64,000 nt of DNA from Anaerosolibacter carboniphilus (GTDB lineage: Bacteria > Bacillota > Clostridia > Peptostreptococcales > Thermotaleaceae). Position 1 is the stretch's first letter. The number at the start of each line of letters is the position of its first letter. The position numbers and the translations under genes were made by a program. The notes beneath the pieces are model-generated. The model had not been told where the DNA came from. It did not search any database and was given only the letters and a program-made list of their open reading frames with translations. This document shows, piece after piece, positions 52,078 through 60,777 of this stretch. The DNA lies in NCBI RefSeq assembly GCF_014205875.1, contig NZ_JACHEN010000017.1, positions 1 through 64,000 of the forward strand, written 5' to 3'.

Positions 52078-52266
52078 ATGGATGTACGTGAAGGATTAAT
52101 TCCCACTGTTCTCGGTACTGCTGTTGCAGCGACAGGAGCCATGATGAAAAGAAGAGATATGGCACCGATGATCGCAGCTGGTATTGTAGGTTTTGGCCTA
52201 GCCCATGTGGTACTAGGTGCCATCGATTTAGTAGAGCATATGGATGAAAGACGATCGTTGCAGTGA
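52078..52266 (+). CDS. small hydrophobic protein, 62 residues
   Basis: ATG 52078 follows AAGGAGGG. A Gly/Ala/Met-rich sequence (LIPTVLGTAVAATGAMMK then MAPMIAAGIVGFGLAHVVLG) forms two short membrane helices with a basic turn KRRD between them, ending in EHMDERRSLQ. It has its own terminator. No known family; small two-helix membrane proteins of this size are common but rarely studied. Function unknown. Confidence 0.65.
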   Translation: MDVREGLIPTVLGTAVAATGAMMKRRDMAPMIAAGIVGFGLAHVVLGAIDLVEHMDERRSLQ

Positions 52267-52292
52267 GGGGAAAGCTTCCCTCACTTTTATTG
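52263..52292 (+). terminator. terminator of the 62-residue protein gene
   Basis: GTGAGGG (52263-52269) and CCCTCAC (52278-52284), then TTTTATTG. Confidence 0.8.
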
Positions 52293-52376
52293 TAAGCGGA
52301 TGCATAAAGAAAATAATTTGATGTAGTCAACTTTATTTTGGGTATAATAAATTTATAGTTGAAGGGAGGAGAAATG

Positions 52377-53066
52377 ATGAAACGTAGCATTTACATAGGA
52401 TTTATCATCGTGCTCATCATAGTGATATTGACTGGGTGTGTGCAGAAGGTTGATCCATCCAAAGAACCAGAGGAACCTACGGAGGAAATAAAACCGCCTG
52501 CCCAAGCACTATTAGAGGTGCTGCCTACAACAACAGGAGATCAATATTTCTATAATGGTTTTGCAGAATATGGTCATATACAGACCATTGAGCGTATTGA
52601 TGAGGAGGAAGGGAAAAAGATTTATCATGTGGTAGGGATGGTAGACGATCCTTCTGGGGGAGAAGCCACAGGGGAGTTTACCCTTGAAATGCAGTATATT
52701 GTAGATAGCGAGAAGATCACAGAAAAAATCCTCCAAGGTCAAAAACTGCCCCATAAGATTCCAGAGCTAGAAGTACTTAGATTACCATTGGAAAAAGGGA
52801 ATCGCTGGGAGCAGAAGATGCTCATCGATGGAAGAGAAGAGACATTGAAGGCTGTCATTGAATCTGTTGATGTAGATCCCCAGGACAAACGAGAAACCTA
52901 TACCATTGTATACACCGTGCCTATGGCAGATATGCCAGAAAATACCTATAAAGAAATTAGAACCTATAAAAAAGGTGTGGGACTGTATTATTTTGAGAGT
53001 ACCTTGGGTAAAGAGTACGACTTTATGTTTAACTATGCATTAGGACTGATTGAAAAAAAAGAATAA
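52377..53066 (+). CDS. predicted lipoprotein of unknown function
   Basis: 229 residues from ATG 52377, seven bases after GGGAGG. Signal peptide with lipobox ILTGC (Cys about 20), then an acidic Pro/Glu-rich linker (PSKEPEEPTEEIKPP) and a beta-rich domain (YFYNGFAEYGHIQTIERID, NRWEQKMLIDGREETLKAVIE, GVGLYYFESTLG). No assigned family, though the domain resembles lipid-binding or beta-propeller-free lipoproteins of Clostridia in general outline only. Monocistronic, with a long terminator. Confidence 0.7.
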   Translation: MKRSIYIGFIIVLIIVILTGCVQKVDPSKEPEEPTEEIKPPAQALLEVLPTTTGDQYFYNGFAEYGHIQTIERIDEEEGKKIYHVVGMVDDPSGGEATGEFTLEMQYIVDSEKITEKILQGQKLPHKIPELEVLRLPLEKGNRWEQKMLIDGREETLKAVIESVDVDPQDKRETYTIVYTVPMADMPENTYKEIRTYKKGVGLYYFESTLGKEYDFMFNYALGLIEKKE

Positions 53067-53088
53067 AGACTTTAAAACGGAATGATAT

Positions 53089-53140
53089 ATAAAAGGGACT
53101 AGATACACATGGGAAGCACGTGTATCTAGTCCCTTTTATG
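53089..53140 (+). terminator. terminator of the lipoprotein gene
   Basis: An 18-bp perfect stem (53091-53108 with 53120-53137), core AGGGACTAGATACAC/GTGTATCTAGTCCCT. Confidence 0.88.
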
Positions 53141-53281
53141 CAGAAAAACAAAATTGTAAGGTTATTTTTATTGATTATAGTGAAATTCACTAAATTATTT
53201 AAAATTTATAATTAAAATAATTGAAAATTTTCTAAAAAAGAGTAAAATAGATTTAGGAAAACCTTTTCAGGGAGGTGAAAT

Positions 53282-53722
53282 ATGGATAGATATGATGTAC
53301 TGATACTAGAGGAACTACAAAACAATGGAAAAATCAGTATGGCAGAGTTGGGGAGAAAAATCGGACTATCTACCTCAGCAACTAGTGAGCGGGTAAAGAA
53401 ACTGGAGCAAGAAGGGGTTATCAAAAACTATACAGTGATTCTAGATGGAGAGAAGACAGGAATGGATATCACCGCTTTTATCTCTGTGCCAGTGGGCAAT
53501 ATGCCGATTCAGGAAATGGCAGAAATGATTAGCAATATGCCTCAGGTCCAGGAGTGTCATAAAGTTACAGGGAATACTTGCTTTCTTGTAAAGGTAAAAA
53601 CAAAAAATACAAAAGAACTGGAGCATTTGATTGACCAGATCAATCATGCAGCACCTAATACCCATACCTATCTTGTATTATCTACCATCAAAGAAACGAC
53701 GAAAATTCAGGTGGACAACTAA
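53282..53722 (+). CDS. Lrp/AsnC-family transcriptional regulator
   Basis: 146 residues. N-terminal winged helix (ILEELQNNGKISMAELGRKIGLSTSATSERVKKLEQEGVIKNYTVIL) and C-terminal RAM domain (ITAFISVPVGNMP ... VQECHKVTGNTCFLVKVKTKNTKELEHLI). GGAGGTGAAAT precedes ATG 53282. It ends 14 bp before the glutamine synthetase gene and is probably co-transcribed. Lrp-type regulators respond to amino acids, so it is a candidate regulator of the neighbouring glnA-type gene. Confidence 0.92.
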   Translation: MDRYDVLILEELQNNGKISMAELGRKIGLSTSATSERVKKLEQEGVIKNYTVILDGEKTGMDITAFISVPVGNMPIQEMAEMISNMPQVQECHKVTGNTCFLVKVKTKNTKELEHLIDQINHAAPNTHTYLVLSTIKETTKIQVDN

Positions 53723-53736
53723 AAAGGGGGATATAT

Positions 53737-55167
53737 ATGTTTCAAAATATCAAGGAGCTACTGGATTTCTGTGAAGAAAAAAAAATACAGCTAGTTGATT
53801 TCAAGGTCATTGATCTGGCAGGACGATGGCATCATTTAACCATTCCTATGGAGCGATTCAATGAAAAGACCCTAAAGAATGGCATTGGCTTTGATGGTTC
53901 CAGTTATGGATTTTTGTCTGTTGAGAAATCGGATATGGTTTTCATACCTGATATTGCCAGTGCTTTTATAGATCCTTTTGCAGAACTGCCTACTTTGACG
54001 ATGATTGGCGATATTTATTTAACGGGGGAAGAAAAACTGCGCTTTGAAGGAGATCCGCGATACATAGCAGAAAAAACAGAGAAGTATCTGCTAGAGCTAG
54101 GGATCGCTGATCAAAATCTACTGGGGCCTGAATTTGAATTTTATATCCTAGACCATATTTCCTTTAAAAATTCACCGAATCATACAGAGGTATTCATCGA
54201 TTCTGCTCAAGCAGAATGGAGTGCAGAAAAAAAAGAAGAGAAGAATTTAGGTTATAAGGTGATGCATCACAAGGGTTATCATGCAGACATTCCTTATGAC
54301 GTGAGCTTCAATTTAAGAAACAAAATGGTAAGAGCATTGGAAGATAACGGTGTTCCCATTAAATATCACCATTCTGAGAATGGAGGTCCTGGTCAGGTAG
54401 AGATCGAAGTTAGCTTTGGCCCCCTGAAAGAAATGGCAGATCGTACCATGAAATTAAAGTACATTGTAAAAAATATGGCATTGGGCAATGGCAAGACAGT
54501 TACTTTTATGCCAAAGCCCTTCTTTGGAGAAGCGGGTAGTGGCATGCATGTTCACATGCAGTTGTTCAAGGATGGGAAACCTTTGTTTTTTGATAAGGAC
54601 GGATATTCAGGGCTTAGTGATATAGCCCTCTATGCCATCGGGGGTGTACTAAAACATTCTCCGGCCCTTATGGCCTTTACAAATCCGAGCACCAATTCCT
54701 ATAAGCGTTTGGTACCAGGCTATGAAGCTCCTGTAAGCATTTGCTTTGCTACTGCCAATCGCAGCTCCGTAGTGAGAATTCCTGGCTATGCCACCAGTCC
54801 AGAGGCAAAACGTTTTGAATTTAGGCCTTCTGATGCTACATCCAATCCATACTTGGCTTATGCCGCTTTGATGATGGCTGCCATCGACGGAATTCAGAAT
54901 AAAATCAATCCACAGGATGAAGGCTTTGGTCCCTATGATGTAAATATCTATGCCCTTTCTGATGAAGAAAAGGAAAAGATTAAGGGCTTGCCAAATTCAC
55001 TGGAAGAAGCCGCCCAAGCATTGGAAGCAGATCATGATTTCTTGTTGGCAGGCGGTGTGTTTTCGAAAGGATTAATTCAGGATCAACTCAGAAGAATTAG
55101 AAGGGATGAAGTCCAAGTCAGTATCGTCCCCCATCCCCTGGAGTATAAAATGTATTACGATTTATAA
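53737..55167 (+). CDS. glnA: glutamine synthetase (GlnA family)
   Basis: 476 residues, type I length. Motifs: VDFKVIDLAGRWHHLTIP, IGFDGSSYGFLSVEKSDMVFIPD (beta-grasp, substrate site), LGPEFEFYILD (metal Glu), NGGPGQVEIEV (metal Glu), FFGEAGSGMHVHMQLF (ATP/metal His), PSTNSYKRLVPGYEAPVSICF (glutamate), NRSSVVRIPGYATSPEAKRFEFRPSDATSNPY (ATP, Glu). It assimilates ammonia into glutamine. GGGGGATATAT precedes ATG 53737. Behind the Lrp-type gene. Confidence 0.95.
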   Translation: MFQNIKELLDFCEEKKIQLVDFKVIDLAGRWHHLTIPMERFNEKTLKNGIGFDGSSYGFLSVEKSDMVFIPDIASAFIDPFAELPTLTMIGDIYLTGEEKLRFEGDPRYIAEKTEKYLLELGIADQNLLGPEFEFYILDHISFKNSPNHTEVFIDSAQAEWSAEKKEEKNLGYKVMHHKGYHADIPYDVSFNLRNKMVRALEDNGVPIKYHHSENGGPGQVEIEVSFGPLKEMADRTMKLKYIVKNMALGNGKTVTFMPKPFFGEAGSGMHVHMQLFKDGKPLFFDKDGYSGLSDIALYAIGGVLKHSPALMAFTNPSTNSYKRLVPGYEAPVSICFATANRSSVVRIPGYATSPEAKRFEFRPSDATSNPYLAYAALMMAAIDGIQNKINPQDEGFGPYDVNIYALSDEEKEKIKGLPNSLEEAAQALEADHDFLLAGGVFSKGLIQDQLRRIRRDEVQVSIVPHPLEYKMYYDL

Positions 55168-55194
55168 GACAAAAGAGATAAGAGATAGGTTGAA

Positions 55195-55230
55195 AGTTGC
55201 AGGGATCGACGTCCTCGTCGTTCCGTATAA
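55195..55230. repeat. fragment of the GACGTCCTCGTCGTTCC-type repeat
   Basis: GGATCGACGTCCTCGTCGTTCCG-like block (55200-55222), related to parts of 20784-20808 and 22935-22949. A decayed dispersed element with no gene. Confidence 0.35.
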
Positions 55231-55268
55231 AGAATGTTTTTGCCCACATATATACGAAGTTCAAATTT

Positions 55269-55310
55269 AAAACCCTTAGGGAGGATATGATCTCCCTAAG
55301 GGTTTTTATA
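55269..55310. terminator. terminator between glnA and cooS
   Basis: AAAACCCTTAGGGAG (55269-55283) and CTCCCTAAGGGTTTT (55292-55306), loop GATATGAT, then TATAGG. Confidence 0.9.
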
Positions 55311-55373
55311 GGTAAAAGTATTGACCAAATTGCATTTCCAACCTGTCACCTATCACCTGTTACAAATTTTATT

Positions 55374-57506
55374 CTAATTTAATCCCAGTTCCTTACGTTT
55401 CTTTTCAATATGGTCTACATAGATTTGGATGGTCTTCTCTGCATCCATTTCTACCACAACCTTGCCAAGGCCTAGTGTTTCTGTTGTCTCTGTAAGGGTT
55501 TTTACGACCACGTCACTGCCTGTAATGGAAGGGACAGGTGCTACATGAACCAGCCAACCCAATGCCACTGCTGTGCAAGCATCGGCCACAGCTTTTTGCT
55601 CCAGATATTCAGGTGCACCGATAACCAATGGAAGTTTGTTGGTGTCCACATTTAGAGCATCTGCCAATTCTTTAGCTGTATGGGTCATCTTACCGATGTC
55701 TACGCAGGCACCATAGGTGAGTACTGGTGGAATTCCTAACTGCTTACATACGGCCTTTAAGCCTTCGCCGCACTCGTCAGCCGCCTTTGGATTGGTTAAG
55801 CCTGTGTATTCCATAACGCTGGAGGTACAGCCGCCAGATAGTACCAGAATATTATTTTTGATTAAGCCTTGGGTAATTTTAAAGATGTTGCTGCCACCCT
55901 GACCATATCTTGCTGTGGTACATCCAACGATCGTAGCGATACCTCGGATATTACCGTTGGCAATCTGCTCAATCAATGGTTGGAAACTGCCACCTAGTGC
56001 ATTTCTTACAGATTCAGTGCTGAAACCAACCATACAATCAGAAACATGGGGCGGAATGTAGGTCTTTCTGTTTTCTGCCTTACGTTTTTTGAAGGATTCA
56101 ATAGCCATTTCCAATGCTTTCTCTGCCTGCTCCTGCATTTTTTCAGGTACAAAATCCAGGGTATCTGTGCCCTGAAGTTTAATGACTGGATGGGTGCTTA
56201 ACAGCTTGGTACCAAATCGTTTCGCAAAAAGAGGCATGGTAGGTACAGTACAGTTATAGTCAAACATGAATAGATCTATGACGCCTGTAGCCAATAGGTA
56301 TTCTTGGGATAGCCATTCGCCTTCCTGACCGCCATATCCTTTTTGATTATGGGTGCCTTCATAGTTGATGAGCTGCTGCCCCTCACATACATGACCAAGG
56401 ATCTGGATACCATCGGCTCCCGCATCTTTGGCCTTTTGCTGCCATTTGTCTGTAGAAGCTAGGTCAATCGCCACATGAGCTAGTAGTGGCATATGTCCAT
56501 TTGTGATCACGTTGATCATACCTTCTTTTAGAAGTCCCATGTTCTGCTGCTTCATGGCGATTTCCTGAGTTCCCATAAGGATCTCTTGAACGATATCCAA
56601 TAGGAACAGCCCTTGATATTCATTGGCGATACCCAGACGAACGCTGTTTAGCAAGAATTCTACAGGATCAGAGTTAAAATTGGTCATACAACGGGTTTGG
56701 GCATAAGCTACTTCGCTGTAGCCACCGCCTGGGAATAAGCCCAATTGTCTCCATAGTTCCTTACGCTTTGTGGGTGCAAAAGCTTCAACGGTCTTTGATT
56801 CGATGTGATAAGGGCTATGAATATCATCGATTACCCAATCTGCAAATTGAACAGCCAGCTTTTCGATGGGCTGATTGGCATCTAAACCTGCCATGTCGGC
56901 ATATTTTTTCAGCTTTTCTGGATCACGAATCTTCAAACCGCTTTCAGGGTGCTGTCCTGCTGCTTTTAGCGTTCTTGCAGCCTGGTGGCAATGGAAGATG
57001 TTCGCAGATGTACCGATGGTCACATGGCGATACACGAAATTTCTAGATACCATGGTATGGGCATCTACACCACAAACACCCCGTGGTGCATTCTTGCTGA
57101 TACGACATGGGCCGTTGGCACAAAGCTGACAGGATAGACCCTCGATACAGAATTTACATTGGGTAGGTTGCTGCTGGCTGAATCGGTCAAACACGTTGGT
57201 CATGCCTGCATCATGGACGGCCTGATACATTTCCCGCATGGCAGGGTCAATGATTACATTTAAAGGGTATCCTTCTTTTGACTGGTCACCCTTGGCGATG
57301 TGCTCTCTCTGCCATTTATGTACTTCCTCCATACCAGGCATTTTATCAATTTTGTCATAGTCGATCTTCACTCTGTCATGGATATCTTCATGGCGGAGAG
57401 GATCATTGTAATCCTTATCGGTTAGATCCGCAGCAAAGGTTTTGTTATCACCTCGCATTCTTTCTGCACTGTGTTCATAGGATTTTTGAATATCTTTATC
57501 TGACAT
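55374..57506 (-). CDS. cooS: anaerobic carbon-monoxide dehydrogenase catalytic subunit
   Basis: 710 residues, longer than the usual ~635 because of a ~90-residue N-terminal extension (rich in D, K, H; LTDKDYNDPLRHEDIHDRV). The start at ATG 57506 follows GAAGGAGG. The D/B cluster Cys lie in CKFCIEGLSCQLCANGPCRI; C-cluster (Ni-4Fe-4S) candidates are GHVCEGQQL, DYNCTVPTM, VSDCMVGFS, VGCTTARYG, LSGGCTSSVME and YGACVDIGKM. The last two differ from the usual TGCAAGA and GSCVDNSR, so it belongs to a divergent CooS clade. It oxidises CO to CO2 (or reduces CO2). No cooF, cooC or acs genes adjoin, so it is a monofunctional, solitary CODH. Confidence 0.92.
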   Translation of the reverse strand: MSDKDIQKSYEHSAERMRGDNKTFAADLTDKDYNDPLRHEDIHDRVKIDYDKIDKMPGMEEVHKWQREHIAKGDQSKEGYPLNVIIDPAMREMYQAVHDAGMTNVFDRFSQQQPTQCKFCIEGLSCQLCANGPCRISKNAPRGVCGVDAHTMVSRNFVYRHVTIGTSANIFHCHQAARTLKAAGQHPESGLKIRDPEKLKKYADMAGLDANQPIEKLAVQFADWVIDDIHSPYHIESKTVEAFAPTKRKELWRQLGLFPGGGYSEVAYAQTRCMTNFNSDPVEFLLNSVRLGIANEYQGLFLLDIVQEILMGTQEIAMKQQNMGLLKEGMINVITNGHMPLLAHVAIDLASTDKWQQKAKDAGADGIQILGHVCEGQQLINYEGTHNQKGYGGQEGEWLSQEYLLATGVIDLFMFDYNCTVPTMPLFAKRFGTKLLSTHPVIKLQGTDTLDFVPEKMQEQAEKALEMAIESFKKRKAENRKTYIPPHVSDCMVGFSTESVRNALGGSFQPLIEQIANGNIRGIATIVGCTTARYGQGGSNIFKITQGLIKNNILVLSGGCTSSVMEYTGLTNPKAADECGEGLKAVCKQLGIPPVLTYGACVDIGKMTHTAKELADALNVDTNKLPLVIGAPEYLEQKAVADACTAVALGWLVHVAPVPSITGSDVVVKTLTETTETLGLGKVVVEMDAEKTIQIYVDHIEKKRKELGLN

Positions 57507-57585
57507 GAAAAAACCTCCTTCACCTGAATTCATTCATTATTTTTTGGCACTGTGCCCTGGAATATACATATTTTCTAAAAATGTT

Positions 57586-57619
57586 AAAAGAATCCAAGCC
57601 CGAGGGGCTGGATTCTTTT
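57586..57619 (-). terminator. terminator of exosporium-like gene 1
   Basis: On the minus strand AAAAGAATCCAGCCC, loop CTCG, GGCTTGGATTCTTTT (57619-57586), then AACATTTTTAG. Confidence 0.85.
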
Positions 57620-57638
57620 AAACCTAGATACATTTTAT

Positions 57639-58535
57639 TTAGCAATCTTCATCAGGGATGGCGGCCAAACCAGTAGGAGGAATGGCAACCTGACGGTTTT
57701 GTAATATCTTCAATGTTAAGAAGATCACCATTTTTTCTTCGATGCTCTTAAATTGTTTTTCTTCAAAAGGCATCTTGTAGTAATCATGATAAACACGACC
57801 CAATTGCTCGTCAAACTCTACAATTCTGCTGCTGATAAGCTCACAATAAGGGAGTTCGTTGAAGAATTCTGTACTGATTTGGTTAAACTCTGACAAGTCA
57901 CCGGACATTAACCGATCTTTTTCTGCAAATTCAGGACTATGGAGTTTCTGCTGTCTTAGATATTCGAACTCTGTAGCAGTTCTAGGAATAGGAGCCAATG
58001 GTGCGATGCCGTTAAAGAATACAGGTGTAGTACAACTCCAAGGAACGTCTACTGTGCAGTGCTTGATATCTCCACAGAAGCTTTGGCTGCTAGAGCAGTT
58101 TCGAGTAGCATACTGGATGTTCTTGCGAACAAAGCCTTTGAGGAAGAGTATATTGGTGTCTTGAATCAGAAGACATTGAGTAACTTTCAAGTGCTTCTTA
58201 ATGTCCTTGATTTCCCATGCATATTCTGGTAGATCAATGATAGAGTTTACATTGACCTGAATAGTAAGCTCTGCAAGGACAACAGGTATTTTGGCTACAG
58301 CGCCAGTAACCAATGGAACGATAGGTGCAGGCGTATTCACGCAGTCTGCTGTAGTTTCACCTGTTACAGTGGCACACTTTTCCTTATAAGGTTTGAAAGA
58401 AGTGATTTTAGCGTCTGCGGCATTTGTGCGAGTATTACCGCCATAATATTTGCTGGTTTCATAATATTTATTACCATCGCTATATTTTTGATCATAGCCA
58501 CATTTGCTACCATCATAATTCTTATTCCATGACAT
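57639..58535 (-). CDS. spore coat/exosporium-like protein with SPOCS/CsxC-type domain, copy 1
   Basis: 298 residues. A low-complexity Tyr/Gly/Asn/Lys-rich N-terminus (~1-45) is followed by a Cys-rich region (TADCVNTPAPIVPLVTGAVAKIPVVLAELTIQV) and a beta-rich domain (LPEYAWEIKDIKKHLKVTQCLLI, KGFVRKNIQYATR, CGDIKHCTVDVPWSC). The domain arrangement resembles the SPOCS/CsxC-like exosporium proteins of Clostridia; I am sure of the relation to its neighbour and less sure of the family name. It has ten or more Cys and no signal peptide, as expected for a mother-cell coat protein. Downstream of a CATGTACTA sigma-K-like box. Confidence 0.72.
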   Translation of the reverse strand: MSWNKNYDGSKCGYDQKYSDGNKYYETSKYYGGNTRTNAADAKITSFKPYKEKCATVTGETTADCVNTPAPIVPLVTGAVAKIPVVLAELTIQVNVNSIIDLPEYAWEIKDIKKHLKVTQCLLIQDTNILFLKGFVRKNIQYATRNCSSSQSFCGDIKHCTVDVPWSCTTPVFFNGIAPLAPIPRTATEFEYLRQQKLHSPEFAEKDRLMSGDLSEFNQISTEFFNELPYCELISSRIVEFDEQLGRVYHDYYKMPFEEKQFKSIEEKMVIFLTLKILQNRQVAIPPTGLAAIPDEDC

Positions 58536-58587
58536 CGTTTAAGAACCCCCTTATATTTTCAATTTTGGTGAAATATTGTCCTTCACC

Positions 58588-58613
58588 TAGTACATGCTAT
58601 TCACTTTGTCCGT
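58588..58613 (-). promoter_or_regulatory. sigma-K-like promoter of exosporium-like gene 1
   Basis: On the minus strand, AC (58613-58612) and CATGTACTA (58596-58588, 8 of 9 bases of CATANNNTA) are separated by 15 bases. The same CATGTACTAGG occurs before the second copy. Confidence 0.5.
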
Positions 58614-58671
58614 TAAGGGTTACAATAATATTTAAAGTTTTTTCGACAAAAGACAAAATGTAGTCTAACCT

Positions 58672-58697
58672 TAAAAAATGATTGGATAGAATCCAAG
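58672..58697 (-). terminator. weak terminator after exosporium-like gene 2
   Basis: On the minus strand TTGGATTCTATCCAA-type hairpin (58696-58682) followed by TTTTTTAAGG. Confidence 0.6.
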
Positions 58698-58716
58698 CAT
58701 CTTCAGCTTAGAATAA

Positions 58717-59544
58717 TCAGCATTGTTCATAATCTGAGCAGACAGGGACTATGCTAATGGGAGGAATGGCAACTTGACGATTTTGCATAATTTTTAATGT
58801 GAGGAAAATAATCATTTTTTCTTCAATACTTTCAAAAAATTTTTCTGCAAAAGGTATTTTTCCCCCTGTTGGATGTGTGGGATTTAGAAACTCATCAAAC
58901 TCCACAATTCTAGCACTGACTAGATCACAGAATGGAAGCTCATTAAAAAATTCTGTACTTGTTTGATTGAATTCCGATAGATCGCCAGAAAGTAATTTGT
59001 CTTTATCCGCAAAACCAAGGTCATTTAGCTCCTGTTTTCTAAAATACTCAAATTCTGTGGAAATGCTTGGAACAGGAGGTAGTGGATCGATACCGTTAAA
59101 GACAAGGGCTGTAGTACAGCTGAAAGGAACATCTACGGTACATTGCTTAATATCTCCGCAGCTTCCCTGACTGTTCGAGCAGCAATGTGTTGTATAGTCG
59201 ATATTTTTTCGTACAAATCCCTTGATAAAGAGCATATTGGTGTCTTGGATAAGCAGACATTGAGTAACTTTTACATGTTTCTTGATTCTTTTAATTTCCC
59301 AAGCGGATTCAGGCAAATCAATGACTGCATTTACATTTAGCTGGAGTGTTAGCTCAGCCAAGACAACGGGAATCTTGGCTACGGCGCCCGTGCTTAAAGC
59401 GGTAATCTCTACAGGTGTATTCACACAGTCTGATGCTATGCCACCCGTGGTACGAACACAAGCCGTTTTAATCGGAGGTTCTTGCCGCTTTTGTTTTTGT
59501 TTCTTGTTTCCATACATAGATGGATCATATCTAATCCAAGGCAT
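58717..59544 (-). CDS. spore coat/exosporium-like protein with SPOCS/CsxC-type domain, copy 2
   Basis: 275 residues, clearly a paralogue of the preceding gene: both share TGAVAKIPVVLAELT, LPEXAWEIKXIKKHXKVTQCLLIQDTN (X marks differences), LKGFVRKNI, CGDIKXCTVDVP, FNGI, GDLSEFNQXSTEFFNELP and the C-terminal IFLTLKIXQNRQVAIPP. The N-terminus differs (shorter, Lys/Gln-rich). Cys positions are conserved in both. The tandem pair probably arose by duplication. No signal peptide; likely assembled on the spore surface from the mother-cell side. Confidence 0.72.
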   Translation of the reverse strand: MPWIRYDPSMYGNKKQKQKRQEPPIKTACVRTTGGIASDCVNTPVEITALSTGAVAKIPVVLAELTLQLNVNAVIDLPESAWEIKRIKKHVKVTQCLLIQDTNMLFIKGFVRKNIDYTTHCCSNSQGSCGDIKQCTVDVPFSCTTALVFNGIDPLPPVPSISTEFEYFRKQELNDLGFADKDKLLSGDLSEFNQTSTEFFNELPFCDLVSARIVEFDEFLNPTHPTGGKIPFAEKFFESIEEKMIIFLTLKIMQNRQVAIPPISIVPVCSDYEQC

Positions 59545-59610
59545 GGTGTCCTTGCCCCCTTTAATATCTGGTTTTGGCCAATCATAGCTGGCATATGTTT
59601 TCTAATGTCC

Positions 59611-59619
59611 TAGTACATG
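59611..59619 (-). promoter_or_regulatory. sigma-K-like -10 box of exosporium-like gene 2
   Basis: CATGTACTA on the minus strand (59619-59611), identical to the box of copy 1, but no AC at the expected -35 spacing was found. Confidence 0.35.
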
Positions 59620-59796
59620 TTATTCTATCGCCCTCAGAAGGTGACACTTTTTTGCTGAAAATTGTAAGAAATTTTATTTTTCAAAAGGGGGGCTGCCAGA
59701 AGATGAAAGTATTGTGACGGTATGATCCAGTCTGATAATATACTAATAAAGGGTTTTCATTTATATTTTATGTATAAAAAGTAAGGAGTGTTACCT

Positions 59797-60690
59797 ATGC
59801 CGAAAATAAGTCCTAAGTGGATTGTCCTGTTAGGCGTTGTTTTTGTATCTTTTTCCTCCATATTTATACGAATGTCGGAAGCACCGTCTCTGGTTATTGC
59901 AACCTATCGAATGGGATTTACAGTTCTGCTTCTATTGCCATTTGTCATAAAGAACAAAAAGAAAGAGTTGAAAACCATCGATGGAAAAAGTTTACTCACC
60001 TGCTTTATAAGTGGTATATTCCTAGCCCTTCATTTTGCCACTTGGATTACTTCCATTCGATATACTTCCATCGCCAGTTCAACGGTTCTTGTCAATACCC
60101 ATACCTTATTCATCGCAATGGGAACCCTGTTTATATTAAAGGAGAAAGTGCCTAAGAAGGCTTTTATCAGTATGGGCGTTACTTTGTTTGGCAGCATAAT
60201 TATCTCTTTAGGGGATCACAGTATGGGAAGCAATGTGCTGTATGGGGATATCCTTGCGATTTTGGGTGCATTTTTTGTTGCAGGTTACATGATGATTGGA
60301 AGGATTGTAAGACAAAGTATTTCTGTTACTACCTATACATTTGTTGTGTATACCAGTTGTACCTTCACATTATTGTTGCTGGCTATGGTTACTGGAACCA
60401 GCCTATACCCTTATCCCATAAAGGAATGGTTTATTTTTTTGGCGCTGGCCATTTTCTGTACGATCCTAGGCCACAGCATTTTTAACTGGGCCTTGGCCTA
60501 CATTAAGCCTACATTTCTCTCAACGGCAATATTAGGAGAACCTGTATTCGCTACCCTATGGGCATTACTTCTCTTTCAAGAAGTACCAGCCATTTGGCAA
60601 ATTTCTGGGAGTTTGATGATCATCTTTGGAATCTACTTATATATTCAGATGAACGAAGAGAAAAATCCTGTAATCTTGGATGAAAAATAG
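59797..60690 (+). CDS. EamA-domain DMT-superfamily transporter
   Basis: 297 residues from ATG 59797, which follows AAGGAGTG. Ten helices in two EamA repeats: WIVLLGVVFVSFSSIFIRMSEAPSLVIATYRM opens the first and YGDILAILGAFFVAGYMMIGR the second. No closer than family level to the transporter at 14327. Substrate unknown. No terminator was found between it and the nitroreductase gene, 87 bp downstream; co-transcription is possible. Confidence 0.87.
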   Translation: MPKISPKWIVLLGVVFVSFSSIFIRMSEAPSLVIATYRMGFTVLLLLPFVIKNKKKELKTIDGKSLLTCFISGIFLALHFATWITSIRYTSIASSTVLVNTHTLFIAMGTLFILKEKVPKKAFISMGVTLFGSIIISLGDHSMGSNVLYGDILAILGAFFVAGYMMIGRIVRQSISVTTYTFVVYTSCTFTLLLLAMVTGTSLYPYPIKEWFIFLALAIFCTILGHSIFNWALAYIKPTFLSTAILGEPVFATLWALLLFQEVPAIWQISGSLMIIFGIYLYIQMNEEKNPVILDEK

Positions 60691-60777
60691 AAGAATTATA
60701 TTTGAAAATAGTTTTAAAACCATAGAAATTGGATATGTATATAAAAAAGTTACCAAGAGGATGGAGGCGTTTGATAT

